In this document: piece by piece, positions 18,386-27,660 of the stretch
Layout: the number at the start of each line of letters is the position of its first letter
How positions within the stretch are numbered: the first letter of the stretch is position 1
Source of the DNA: Candidatus Woesearchaeota archaeon
Lineage (GTDB): Archaea; Nanobdellota; Nanobdellia; Woesearchaeales; UBA11576
Reading direction: 5' to 3'
DNA: 64,000 nt
Assembly: GCA_018668595.1 (NCBI GenBank)
Contig: JABJCP010000013.1
Span: forward strand, 1 to 64,000
Notes under the pieces: model-generated
The model's database searches: none
The model's input: the letters and a program-made list of their open reading frames with translations, nothing else
Told to the model about the DNA's origin: nothing
Made by a program: the position numbers and the translations under genes

Positions 18386-18441
18386 ACACCTCCGTACTTT
18401 AAAATATAATAAAGTATATGTGCATACTTTAAAATATATAA
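18386..18441 (-). promoter_or_regulatory. Operators, TATA box and SD of the toxin-antitoxin pair
   Basis: The inverted repeat TACTTTA-N8-TAAAGTA lies at 18395-18416, and TACTTTAAAATATA recurs 30 bp away at 18425-18438. The minus-strand TATA box overlaps the second copy (about 18432-18441), so a bound antitoxin would block transcription. The SD is the complement of 18386-18393. Confidence 0.65.
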
Positions 18442-18462
18442 ATGTTTCGATTTGATTTATTA

Positions 18463-18516
18463 GTTACTTCTTAGTGACTACAAAACCAAAAGATTTATAA
18501 ACTACTGGAAAGTAGT
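18463..18516 (+). promoter_or_regulatory. Promoter of the RHH-MoxR-VWA operon with two palindromic sites
   Basis: Two related sites flank a TATA box (TTTATAA, 18494-18500). The upstream site, GTTACTTCTTAGTGAC (18463-18478), is imperfect and centred about 23 bp before the TATA box, as in the other regulon promoters. The downstream site, ACTACTGGAAAGTAGT (18501-18516), has perfect six-base arms and covers the expected transcription start. The second site is unique to this promoter and would suit autorepression by the RHH protein it drives. Confidence 0.65.
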
Positions 18517-18738
18517 TAAAAGTAGCACTTTGTACGGATAATTGCTAATTATTCGCAAAAAAGAGGTTTTGGTGCTAAAAAGAGGCAAAAAGAAGCAATA
18601 AGTGTCTTTCTTATTGTATAAAAGAAGTTGATTAACGCTTTACAGCGTTAAAAAAAGAGGAATTTGTTTTTATTTTTTTTTATTGAAACAAAACTGAACA
18701 CTCACAATACTAATTAAACAAAAAATGGAGGATGAAAG
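18517..18738 (+). other. Long 5' leader with hairpin and T-rich tract
   Basis: About 220 nt separate the promoter from the first gene. The leader holds a perfect 7-bp hairpin TAACGCT-TTAC-AGCGTTA at 18633-18650, then, 13 bases on, a T-rich tract (about 18664-18682) that could end transcription, and finally GGAGGATGA (18727-18735) as ribosome binding site. A role as attenuator is possible but unproven. Confidence 0.4.
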
Positions 18739-19023
18739 ATGAACTCAGAAGCAAAGAAGAAAATCAGTATTTCTATAGGCAAAACAACACTTCGCCAAGT
18801 AGAGATGAAACTGGAAGAAGGACTATTTCGAAGCAAAAGTCATGTTATCGAATATGCTGTTCAAAAGTTTTTAGCAAATTCAAATGATCAAAATGAATTT
18901 ACAAACTCAAACACAAACCAAACAACAAATAAAAATACAAATGAAAATACAAACCAAAACAACAACCAAAATACAAACCAAAACAACAATATTATTCTAA
19001 ACACAAATGAGGTGAAAAATTAA
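18739..19023 (+). CDS. Ribbon-helix-helix protein with Asn/Thr-rich tail
   Basis: A 94-residue protein. Residues about 5-50 form a likely ribbon-helix-helix domain: the strand KKISISIG, then helices around LRQVEMKLEEGLFRSKSHVIEYAVQKFLA. The last 45 residues are almost only Asn, Thr, Gln and Glu (encoded by a repetitive ACAAAC/CAAAAC-type tract, about 18905-18995) and should be disordered. It is first in the operon, one base before the MoxR gene, whose SD (GAGGTGA) lies in its last codons. It may be the regulator that binds the TACTnnnnAGTA sites, one of which overlaps its own start site. Confidence 0.75.
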   Translation: MNSEAKKKISISIGKTTLRQVEMKLEEGLFRSKSHVIEYAVQKFLANSNDQNEFTNSNTNQTTNKNTNENTNQNNNQNTNQNNNIILNTNEVKN

Positions 19024-19024
19024 A

Positions 19025-20203
19025 ATGAATCTACTAAATTATATCGCAAACCAAATAACCCCTGAAGGACTTGATGAAGTACAAAGAGTAATGATCGCAC
19101 ATAAACTAAAACAAAACGTTTCATTATGTGGACCTGCAGGAGTAGGAAAAACAGAACTGATTGAAACACTAGCAAAACAAATTGTTAATCAAAAACTATT
19201 TGATATATCCTGTAACGATAGAATGACTGAAAGTCCACTAATTGGATATCCAACACTAGAAACCAACGGAAGCACAAAAACAGGATACACAAACGGAGTT
19301 GTAACAAATGCAATGGAACAAGGAGGAATTGGATATCTTGACGAATTTGACTTACTAGTACCAGGAGAGCAAAAACGATTAAACCCTATTTTTGACAAAA
19401 GAAGAAAAATTACTAGACGAGACGGTAAAGAAATAACTGCAGATGATCTTTTTAGAGGAGTAATTTCTTACAACCCTGGACGAAGTGTTCATGGAGACTT
19501 AGAAGATTCTGTTGCAGACAGATTTGTAAATATGTTTTTTGGATACTTACCCGAAGATGTAGAAACAAAAGTTGCACTTGCAAAAGAAGGAATTAAAATA
19601 AATATTAATACAGAAATTAGAGGAATAAAAGGTGGACGAGAAAATCCTCAGTTTTTGAAAGCAGAAGTAGTAGAATCAAGAAGTTCTGGAGAAAAATCAT
19701 ATAGCTGGTTTGATTTCTTTAGTGGTGAAGCAGTTCATGATACAACAGATATTGTTGCGTATGAAGCATTTATTTCAGAACCAGTTGACACATCTGGACT
19801 TGATTTAGTAGTTGGAACAGAAGCAGATATAGTAGCACTTACAAAACAACTTGCAAAGTATAATACAATAGTAAGAAGTCTGGGTGCAGATGGAACTACA
19901 AATCTAGAAGAAAGTGCAAGAACAGCACTAGATAGTTTAGGAGAATGTAAAAAAGTAAGATTACACTCCCCAAGTCCAAGAACATTGCACTATGCAATCG
20001 CACAAGCAAACCTACTTAGTAACATGGGAATGCCACTTGAACTTGCAAAAAGACATGCGACAAGAGTTGAAATGGATCAGATCTGTTATGGAAACTTCAA
20101 AAACAAAGAAATCCAAAGTGGAATTACAACATACACTGCAGTAGAAATGATTGCACAAACACAAGGACTGCTTGACAGAGACGGAGTAACAACAACATTT
20201 TAA
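19025..20203 (+). CDS. MoxR/NorQ/CobS-type AAA+ ATPase
   Basis: A 392-residue AAA+ ATPase. Walker A is GPAGVGKT (36-43), Walker B is YLDEFD (about 104-109), and the region ISYNPG (about 147-152) followed by RFV (about 166-168) matches the sensor 1 and arginine-finger segments of the CobS/NorQ/GvpN group. The C-terminal helical lid holds SPRTLHYAI, the sensor 2 arginine. Such ATPases work with a VWA-domain partner to remodel proteins or insert metals; the partner follows 45 bp downstream. In this operon the probable clients are the paralogous proteins encoded next. Confidence 0.92.
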   Translation: MNLLNYIANQITPEGLDEVQRVMIAHKLKQNVSLCGPAGVGKTELIETLAKQIVNQKLFDISCNDRMTESPLIGYPTLETNGSTKTGYTNGVVTNAMEQGGIGYLDEFDLLVPGEQKRLNPIFDKRRKITRRDGKEITADDLFRGVISYNPGRSVHGDLEDSVADRFVNMFFGYLPEDVETKVALAKEGIKININTEIRGIKGGRENPQFLKAEVVESRSSGEKSYSWFDFFSGEAVHDTTDIVAYEAFISEPVDTSGLDLVVGTEADIVALTKQLAKYNTIVRSLGADGTTNLEESARTALDSLGECKKVRLHSPSPRTLHYAIAQANLLSNMGMPLELAKRHATRVEMDQICYGNFKNKEIQSGITTYTAVEMIAQTQGLLDRDGVTTTF

Positions 20204-20248
20204 ACAATTTAATTGATAATTAGTTATCAATTAAATAGGAAAATATAA

Positions 20249-22084
20249 ATGTCATTCGCAAAATTATTCAAAGCTAGGAACTGGTCAGCACTAAAATTCG
20301 ACGATGCTAAGCCAGATATAAACTTTGCAATACTTCAGTATTTAGGGTTTTTTAATGTAGTTGCAGGAGATGATGGTGCGTTTACCGACGGACACCTAAT
20401 TAGTTTACCTGCAATTATCAACTACTTTAACGACTCTAAAGATGAACTTGTAGGCAATAGAAACCTTGCCATGTATGTTGGAATTACACACCACGAAATA
20501 TCTCACGTAATTGGAGGCGCATTCTTAGTTGATTTTTCAGAATATTTAGAAAATAATTTTGAAAAAAGCGATGCTGCAGGACACATCCATAATATAATTA
20601 GAGATAGGTGTGATGAAGACCACTTCAAAACAAAGTTTGCAACAGCTCACGACAAAGAACTTTGCAACAATAAAAATGATTATTTTATAAAAACAAAAAG
20701 AGAGTTTCCAACACTCGAAGAAATGGCAACAGAAAATGGAAGAAACAAAACATTCTTTGAATTATATATTGCAAAAGTTATTGCAAGTCAACACAAAGGA
20801 GAATTAGACCCTGCATTTTCTGATCAGGTTGATCAACTACTTTCTCAAAAAGTAACAAGCGACGCATTACAAAAAGAAGGATATCAAACACTAGGCCAAC
20901 TACTCGACAAACTGGTTGATGTATCAGTGTTTGAAAGAATAGACGATTATGATGCATGCGTAAAATGTATGGATGCCACCAAAGAAGCATATAGATTATA
21001 CATTGAAGAATTTAAAGATATTCCCCGAGACAAAAATGGAAAACCTAGCCGTGGAAAAGGAAGAGGAAGTAAACATGGAAAAGGAAAAGTAAAAGTTGGT
21101 AGCGATAAAGAACTAAAAGAAAAAGAAGGAGAAATTAGAAAAGCTGCAAAAAAACTAAATGAAGATCTTAAAAAAGCAAAAGCAAAAGCTGACAAAGAGA
21201 AAAAAGAAAACGAACAAAACTCAGAATTAGAATACGACTACCAAAGAAAAGTATATTCGAAAAGTGTAAGAGTTGTTGATGAAGTAGCAACTGAAAAGAA
21301 TTTTAAGTTTTTGAATGAATTGGAAAGATACCGACCAGTAATAGACCTACTTGCAGGACACTTAGAAGAACTAAAACCAAACCAATGGCAACTAGTTCAA
21401 GGAGTAAACGAACCAGACATGCTAAACATGGAATGTGTTTTAGAAGTAATGGCAGATCCAAAACTAGCAGTAGATGGAAGAATCTATGACTCAATGGAAA
21501 TTAATATCCGCGATGATGCATTTGCAATACTTGTTGATAGAAGTGGTTCAACTTCACACAAAATAAATGGAAGCACTGTTCTTGACTTAGAAAAATACTT
21601 TGCAGGAATACTCTACAAAGCATTAACTGAATACGACATTAATGGAGACGGAGACGACGTAAGCATGTATACATACGATAGTGATGATTTCCACGGAAAT
21701 ATAGAAACAAGAATAACAAAAATTGAAGGATTAGAAGAACTTGGAGCAATAAAACCAAGAGGAGCGAATAGAGACGGAGCAGCAATAAGAAGAGTAACCC
21801 GAAAAGTCATGGAAAAAAATGCAAGAAGAAAATGGTTAATAATTGTTGCAGATGGACAACCCGCAGCCTCAGACTATGACGGAAAATATGCCGTAGCAGA
21901 CACAGCAAAATCAATAGCTGAAGCAGAAGAAAAAGGAGTTAATGTTATCTATTTGAATATTCAAGAAACTCGACCAGACTACTTTGCAAAACTAACAAGC
22001 AATGCAACATATGCACGATGGTTTACAGATCCAAAAGAACTACCTTTGTTTGGATATGATTTGATTACTGATGTGATGAGGTGA
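20249..22084 (+). CDS. CobT/NorD-type VWA protein with N-terminal HExxH motif
   Basis: A 611-residue protein. The N-terminal domain holds HEISH (82-86), a zinc-metallopeptidase-type HExxH, and HNIIRDRCDED (114-124), where an acidic residue could be the third ligand, as in CobT-like VWA proteins. A Lys/Glu-rich linker (about 255-325) leads to a C-terminal VWA domain with a MIDAS: DRSGS (D430, S432, S434), GANRDGA (504-510, like the NxDG motif of CobT) and VADGQ (D534). It should pair with the MoxR ATPase upstream. Its 3' end overlaps GAGGTGAT (22078-22085), the SD of the first array gene, so translation is coupled. Proteolytic activity is inference. Confidence 0.87.
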   Translation: MSFAKLFKARNWSALKFDDAKPDINFAILQYLGFFNVVAGDDGAFTDGHLISLPAIINYFNDSKDELVGNRNLAMYVGITHHEISHVIGGAFLVDFSEYLENNFEKSDAAGHIHNIIRDRCDEDHFKTKFATAHDKELCNNKNDYFIKTKREFPTLEEMATENGRNKTFFELYIAKVIASQHKGELDPAFSDQVDQLLSQKVTSDALQKEGYQTLGQLLDKLVDVSVFERIDDYDACVKCMDATKEAYRLYIEEFKDIPRDKNGKPSRGKGRGSKHGKGKVKVGSDKELKEKEGEIRKAAKKLNEDLKKAKAKADKEKKENEQNSELEYDYQRKVYSKSVRVVDEVATEKNFKFLNELERYRPVIDLLAGHLEELKPNQWQLVQGVNEPDMLNMECVLEVMADPKLAVDGRIYDSMEINIRDDAFAILVDRSGSTSHKINGSTVLDLEKYFAGILYKALTEYDINGDGDDVSMYTYDSDDFHGNIETRITKIEGLEELGAIKPRGANRDGAAIRRVTRKVMEKNARRKWLIIVADGQPAASDYDGKYAVADTAKSIAEAEEKGVNVIYLNIQETRPDYFAKLTSNATYARWFTDPKELPLFGYDLITDVMR

Positions 22085-22091
22085 TGGAGAG

Positions 22092-23741
22092 ATGACTCTG
22101 CAAGGATTTGAGGATCTTACAAAAGGTCTTGATGAGTTACTGGAATCTTTAGAAATTAAAGATATGCCTGATGATCTAGACCAAGGAATTCTAAAACAAT
22201 TTGTAAAAAGAGGATTAGATACATTATTAGAAGGCTTAAAAGAAGATAACACATGTAATCCCGAACGAATCAAACAAATAGTAAAAAATTACTCATTTGA
22301 CTACTCCATTGCAAACGTTGTGTTATCAAATTTAAGTATGAATATTAATCCACGCACAGAAAACAAAACAAAAGAATACTTTTTAGACTTATATGAAAAT
22401 GAAAAAACAATAAATTTGTTTAAACAACAAGACGTAAATACAATTCAAGAACTAATAAATCAATTATCAGGTCAAGTAGGATTTATAGGCTATACCTCTG
22501 AAAAAGAACCTGCGCAACGGATTCGAGAAGTATCACAAATATTAATAGATAATTATTCAACAGAAGCATTTAATAAATTAAATAAAAAACAAAAAAAAAT
22601 TGCGATTAAAGCTATTAATTCATTTCATGAAATAGAAATAACTGAATTACCCCAATTAACACAAAATATTTTTGCAATACTAAATGATCCCGCAATACAA
22701 GAACAAATTAAACAAACAGACGTACACCCTAATGAACTATCAAGAAATTTAGTTTGCACAGCATATTCTGGAGATACAACTACTTTTTTAGAATTATTAA
22801 AATTTTCAGACAAAATAAAAGTAGGCATGACTAAATATACACAAATTACTAAATCATTAATAAAAATAGCCAAAGAAAAACCTTCAAAATTAAAAAAAGC
22901 AATTAAAAATTATGCTAGTCCGACATATGAAAAACTAAAACAATGCCTAGAAGAACCGATACATCTACCTGTAAACATAATTGAATTAGTTGAAAAAATA
23001 TCTCTGACTGATTTAAGTTTACAAAAAATTGAAAAATTAATGAGCTCATATGAAACAGAAGATACTCGGTTTTATCTAGCTTATTTTATTTCTGACACAA
23101 TAGATGCGGAAAAAAATACTAAAAAATTAAATAATCTAATAAACACATATTCATCAGACAGATTCAGAAAAATTATTGAATCAAAACCTGAATTAGTGAG
23201 AGAAAATACAAGAAATATATCAAAACTAGCAGTGAATAATCCTAAAGGAATTGAAACATATTTGCAAATACACGAAAAATTAAATTTATTACAAACACCT
23301 AATCAAGATTTTAAAGAATTTATGAACTACTTAACAAAGGAAATTCAACAGAGCGACACAATATACAAAATTGAATTGTTAGCAGAAACAGAAAAAGAAT
23401 ATTTCAATTCTCAACAATCAGAAATAAGAATTCCCCTGATTAAAATTTTACTAAAAATAGATAGAGAGCAAATAGGCAAAATTAAAAAATTAAAAGAGTA
23501 TGAAACAAAAAGACTATGCATCGCATATGATATAGCAAAAAATAACATAAATCCAAATACAATAACTAAAGAAAATAAGTCTGGAATAAATTACTTACCA
23601 GAATTCTACGCAGGATTACAAGAAACACTTGACAAAGATTATGATAATCTAAATAAATGGTGTGAAACAATCATTACCGGACTACAAGAAGTTGCACGAA
23701 CAGGACAAAGTCTTGACGAGGTGATGAGTTATGCTGCGTGA
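22092..23741 (+). CDS. Array member 1 (549 aa): solenoid-like protein with constant C-terminal domain
   Basis: First of 17 paralogues. The N-terminal about 420 residues are all-helical and specific to this member, with the recurring pattern hhxxYxSxxFxxhh (YSSDRFRKII near residue 360) seen through the family, suggesting ARM/HEAT/TPR-like repeats. The last about 120 residues are the constant domain: a KLCIAYDIAKNNINP-type helix, then YLPEFYAGL, DYDNLNKWCETII, GLQEVARTGQSL and DEVM. I know no named family that matches. No signal peptide, membrane helix or enzyme motif is visible. Start set by GAGGTGAT six bases upstream, inside the VWA gene. Its own EVM codons (23718-23725) are the SD of member 2, which it overlaps by 11 bp. 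Confidence 0.82.
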   Translation: MTLQGFEDLTKGLDELLESLEIKDMPDDLDQGILKQFVKRGLDTLLEGLKEDNTCNPERIKQIVKNYSFDYSIANVVLSNLSMNINPRTENKTKEYFLDLYENEKTINLFKQQDVNTIQELINQLSGQVGFIGYTSEKEPAQRIREVSQILIDNYSTEAFNKLNKKQKKIAIKAINSFHEIEITELPQLTQNIFAILNDPAIQEQIKQTDVHPNELSRNLVCTAYSGDTTTFLELLKFSDKIKVGMTKYTQITKSLIKIAKEKPSKLKKAIKNYASPTYEKLKQCLEEPIHLPVNIIELVEKISLTDLSLQKIEKLMSSYETEDTRFYLAYFISDTIDAEKNTKKLNNLINTYSSDRFRKIIESKPELVRENTRNISKLAVNNPKGIETYLQIHEKLNLLQTPNQDFKEFMNYLTKEIQQSDTIYKIELLAETEKEYFNSQQSEIRIPLIKILLKIDREQIGKIKKLKEYETKRLCIAYDIAKNNINPNTITKENKSGINYLPEFYAGLQETLDKDYDNLNKWCETIITGLQEVARTGQSLDEVMSYAA

Positions 23742-24672
23742 GATTCTTGATTGTTTTAGACCGAAGTATTGTACTGAAGTAGATGAAATAAGAAACACAG
23801 TAAAAACAGCTCTAAAGAAAAATAAAAGCCGAAAAAGTTATTTGACATACTTTGATTTAACTCTAAAAAAATTCAAAGACAACACAGAAGTACAAAAAGA
23901 AATTGCAGAACAAACCCAAAAATATGTTTTAGAAGATCGCCTATCTGATTATTTAAGATTCATGCTTTTAGCTCACTCTGCATTCGAAACAGACTTAGAA
24001 AATATTGATGTTCCAACTATTAAAAAATTCATTAAATTAGTAGACTCGACACCCTTCTCAGATGAATCATATGAATCAGAAGGAAAACAACTAATTAATA
24101 TTGCACAAAAATATAAAAACAGTGAAAATGGATTTAACCTAGTATATGAAGGTCTTCAAGAAATACAAGATCAACTGCTTGATGCGAGAGTTTTAATACC
24201 TGAAACTAAAAAAAAATACATAAACCTGGCCAGTTACATAAACCTTGAAAGATTCACCACTGAAACAAATAATAATCTTATTACCCATATAATCATCAAC
24301 TACTTAAAATCAGACTCTGAAAAAAAACTAAATGAATATTTAAAAAAAGACAACGAATGGATAAATCAACAAAAACCAGAACAAATAATACCTTTAATGG
24401 AGATGAATTCTAGACTTGAAGAAACTGAAATTGAACTAAAAAAAGAAACATCTAACTATACATTAAATAAAATATGCATTGCTTACGATATAGCAAGAAA
24501 AAACAGACATCCTGAAACAAACGAAACTTACTTGGAACCGTTCTACGCAGGATTACAAGACACATTAGCTACTGATTATGAAAATATTGGTAAATGGTGT
24601 GACACAATAATTGATGGATTAAAAGAAGTTGCACGAACTGGACAGAGTTTAGACGAGGTGATGAGTCGATGA
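23731..24672 (+). CDS. Array member 2 (313 aa)
   Basis: The shortest paralogue. The N-terminal region (MLREILDCFRPKY..., with DNTEVQKEIAEQTQKYV) resembles that of member 5 along its length, so these two come from one duplication despite not being adjacent. The constant domain has NETYLEPFYAGL, DYENIGKWCDTII and EVARTGQSLDEVM. SD for the next gene at 24655-24662, six bases before its ATG; the stop overlaps that start (ATGA type). Function unknown. Confidence 0.8.
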   Translation: MLREILDCFRPKYCTEVDEIRNTVKTALKKNKSRKSYLTYFDLTLKKFKDNTEVQKEIAEQTQKYVLEDRLSDYLRFMLLAHSAFETDLENIDVPTIKKFIKLVDSTPFSDESYESEGKQLINIAQKYKNSENGFNLVYEGLQEIQDQLLDARVLIPETKKKYINLASYINLERFTTETNNNLITHIIINYLKSDSEKKLNEYLKKDNEWINQQKPEQIIPLMEMNSRLEETEIELKKETSNYTLNKICIAYDIARKNRHPETNETYLEPFYAGLQDTLATDYENIGKWCDTIIDGLKEVARTGQSLDEVMSR

Positions 24673-25694
24673 GTAGCAATAGTGCTTTGGACGCAGGGGA
24701 ATACGGTAGAAATTTTGCAAAAGCTGTCTATAAAATAGGGAGTGTGCCCAGTCCCCGTTCTACACCTAAACCAAAAATTCCCACATTAGAAGAAATAAAA
24801 AAAATAGCAAAAGATTATAGAAAGACTTTACGCAAAGGGTTTGCACCAAATAATTGGTATGACATTTCAGCAAGAGTTCATAAACACAATGTGCTAAAAA
24901 AATACGATAAGTTATATTTACAATATGAAAAAATAGGCGCGGAGATCATTTTTGTCGGCGAGGTTCAAAAAGTAGTAAAGGAATTTTTTTATCAAAAAAA
25001 ACCTGCTGCATTACTAGTAGACACATTATCAAGCGATGAATTTCAAAAAGCAACAAGAAATCTTGATATTGATAAAATTGAAAATGCGATAGAAGTTACA
25101 GCTAATTTAATGACCTCTGTAAACAATAAATTAAAAAGGGGATCTATTGTAGATATGATGATAAACGCGAATCCCAAAACACCAGAACGTATTAAAGAAA
25201 TAACACAACATTATTTACAATTATTAAACAGATTTGAAACTCGTTCTGATAAACAAGAACTATATTCTAATCTATTTTCATATTTATGCTACGATAAAGA
25301 AAAAACAAGTGATGAAGTAAATAAACTAAATAACGCAATGGAACAACAAGATTGGCTTATTGAACAAAAAACTAATCAATTAATACCCTTAGCGAGAATA
25401 GTTTCAGATACAGAAGAAAAACATTATGAAAAAATAAAAGAACTATCTGATCATAATAAAAATAAATTATGTTACGCATATGAAATTGCAACAAGAAATT
25501 ATAAACCCCTAAATCCAGCAGATATATTCACAAGAACTAAAGAAAATTATTCTAAAGAATTCTTTAAAGGATTAAACGAAACACTCGACAAAGATTATGA
25601 TAATCTAAACAAATGGTGCAAAACAATTATTGAAGGATTACAAGAAGTTGCACGAACAGGACAAAGTCTTGACGAGGTGATGAGTTATGAGTAG
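24669..25694 (+). CDS. Array member 3 (341 aa)
   Basis: The N-terminus differs from its neighbours and begins with a flexible Ser/Gly/Pro-rich stretch of about 40 residues (SVPSPRSTPKPKIPT) before the helical part. The constant domain has an extra insertion before KEFFKGL and then DYDNLNKWCKTII and EVARTGQSLDEVM. The final 45 bases are identical to those of member 1 although the upstream parts are unrelated in sequence, which points to exchange of 3' ends. SD for member 4 at 25674-25681. Confidence 0.8.
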   Translation: MSSNSALDAGEYGRNFAKAVYKIGSVPSPRSTPKPKIPTLEEIKKIAKDYRKTLRKGFAPNNWYDISARVHKHNVLKKYDKLYLQYEKIGAEIIFVGEVQKVVKEFFYQKKPAALLVDTLSSDEFQKATRNLDIDKIENAIEVTANLMTSVNNKLKRGSIVDMMINANPKTPERIKEITQHYLQLLNRFETRSDKQELYSNLFSYLCYDKEKTSDEVNKLNNAMEQQDWLIEQKTNQLIPLARIVSDTEEKHYEKIKELSDHNKNKLCYAYEIATRNYKPLNPADIFTRTKENYSKEFFKGLNETLDKDYDNLNKWCKTIIEGLQEVARTGQSLDEVMSYE

Positions 25695-26655
25695 ACTTCA
25701 CAATTTAGTTTATAAAGCAACAGGGAATAATCACCTTGATAAAAAGATTAGTGAAATAGGTAATACTCTTTATGGAAAACCAGGATATCAATGGGTTTCG
25801 AACAGGTCATGCCAAGGTGAAGATTTAGAGCAAACATTAATGATGATGGAAGAAGATGCTAAAGCAATAAGACCACTAATTAATTATGTGCATAAAGAAG
25901 TAACAGATGGAGGTACTGCTTCTACGTTCATATATCACACATACACTTTTTTGATAAATTCTAGACGAGATGGCGAACGAAAAAAACTTTTGAATGTACT
26001 TTCTAAATCATATTCACATCCAGAAGGTCCAAGTTATGTTTCTTATGCACTTCATCGGTGGAAAGGATGGAATCAAGACGTTCCAAAAGAAGGAATTGAA
26101 TTATTGAACAAATACAGTAAAACAAAACCCAAAGAAGTTGGATTACTTGTTGGATTAGGAAGAGAACAAATAGATCAAGCATCTTATTTTAAATTAGCAA
26201 AATTCTTACTCGAAACTGATTACAAAGTTAGAAGCAAAGAAGAACTAGAAGAACTTAATGTTGATTTTTCAGCAGGAAGAAAAATAAAAAAACTACTTGA
26301 AGACGAAACAGAATACTTGTTAGCTCAAAAACCAAATGAACTAATTTCTATTGTCGGAATAATTTCAAATGTTGATGAAAGCGGACAAGAGAAACTTATG
26401 AATTTAGGTTCTCATCAGATAACAAAATTATGTACTGCACACGATATTGCATGGAAAAACATCAAACCAGGAACAAAAGACAGATATGGCAGTGGTGGAA
26501 AAAACTACCTGCCTGATTTCTTAGAAGGATTAAATAAAACACTTGATGAAGATTATGAAAATTTAGATAAATGGTGTGACACAATTATTGACGGATTACA
26601 AGAAGTTGCACGAACAGGACAAAGCCTTGACGAGGTGATGAGTCGTGGGAATTGA
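25687..26655 (+). CDS. Array member 4 (322 aa)
   Basis: The N-terminal part is unlike other members: Gly- and Trp-containing (YQWVSNRSCQGEDL, HRWKGWNQDVP) and less Lys-rich. The constant domain has NYLPDFLEGL, DYENLDKWCDTII and EVARTGQSLDEVM. SD for member 5 at 26632-26639, five bases before a GTG start. Confidence 0.8.
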   Translation: MSRLHNLVYKATGNNHLDKKISEIGNTLYGKPGYQWVSNRSCQGEDLEQTLMMMEEDAKAIRPLINYVHKEVTDGGTASTFIYHTYTFLINSRRDGERKKLLNVLSKSYSHPEGPSYVSYALHRWKGWNQDVPKEGIELLNKYSKTKPKEVGLLVGLGREQIDQASYFKLAKFLLETDYKVRSKEELEELNVDFSAGRKIKKLLEDETEYLLAQKPNELISIVGIISNVDESGQEKLMNLGSHQITKLCTAHDIAWKNIKPGTKDRYGSGGKNYLPDFLEGLNKTLDEDYENLDKWCDTIIDGLQEVARTGQSLDEVMSRGN

Positions 26656-27655
26656 AAGACTGTTAGACTTATTTAGTCTGAAATATTCTAAAAAAGTTAA
26701 AGAAGCGAGGAAGGCACTTAAGAAAACTAAACCCGAGTACAAAAAAGATAAGAAACACAATTTAAAAAGTTTTGATACTATTATGAAAAAATATCAAAAC
26801 AAACCAGATATTCAAAACGAGATTGCTGAATTTGTAAAAAAAACAACTCTAAAAAAAGAAGATAACACAATTAGAAATGGGTTATGGTACTTATCTAATC
26901 CTAACTTTGAAAAAGAACTTGAAGATCTTGATGTTCTGACGACAAAAAACATTATTACAGCAGTTACAGATAAACATATTGATTACTTAATAGATGATGA
27001 TTCTTACTTAGAAATTCTTAAATATGCAAAACAATACAAACACAAAGAAGAAGTATTTGAACTATTCTGTGACAACCTTAATGAAATAAGAACTAGAATG
27101 TATGGACAAACACATATTACCAATAATGCAATAAAAAGATACCTAAAACTAATTAAAAATTTGGATTGTGAACGAATTTTACAAGAAATAAATGATGAAT
27201 TAATTAGTTTTGTGACTAAAATATCAGACTGTGATGAACAAGACGAACTGACTGAAAAAGCCGCAAATTATTTAGAAGAAAATCCTAATTTTTTAAGTCA
27301 ACATAAACAAGAATATGCATTTACACTTCTAGTCCTAATATCTGAAATAGAACAACCTGAAAAAATACTTGAATTAACTGATTATCAAAAATCTCAAATA
27401 TGTATTGCTTATGACATTGCAAATAAAAATATTAATCCAGACACTATTCAGTATAAAGGAGATAATGGAAAAAACTACTTACCAGAATTCTACGCAGGAT
27501 TAAATGAAACACTAGAAACAGATTATGACAATCTAAACAAATGGTGTGAAACAATAATTGATGGATTGAAAGAAGTTGCACTAACAGGACAAAGCCTTAG
27601 TGAAATTATGTCAAATAGTGCAGGTTCTGATTATCAAGAATGTGTTAATTATTAA
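26645..27655 (+). CDS. Array member 5 (336 aa), last of the first run
   Basis: GTG start, set by the SD in member 4. The N-terminal region is homologous to member 2. The constant domain has NYLPEFYAGL, DYDNLNKWCETII and EVALTGQSLSEIM, where Arg of ARTG is replaced by Leu. After EIM it carries 15 extra residues. Its EIM codons are GAA ATT ATG, so the SD sequence kept in members 1-4 is absent, as expected for a gene with no coupled gene after it. It is convergent with the HEPN gene, five bases away. Confidence 0.82.
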   Translation: MGIERLLDLFSLKYSKKVKEARKALKKTKPEYKKDKKHNLKSFDTIMKKYQNKPDIQNEIAEFVKKTTLKKEDNTIRNGLWYLSNPNFEKELEDLDVLTTKNIITAVTDKHIDYLIDDDSYLEILKYAKQYKHKEEVFELFCDNLNEIRTRMYGQTHITNNAIKRYLKLIKNLDCERILQEINDELISFVTKISDCDEQDELTEKAANYLEENPNFLSQHKQEYAFTLLVLISEIEQPEKILELTDYQKSQICIAYDIANKNINPDTIQYKGDNGKNYLPEFYAGLNETLETDYDNLNKWCETIIDGLKEVALTGQSLSEIMSNSAGSDYQECVNY

Positions 27656-27660
27656 GAAAA

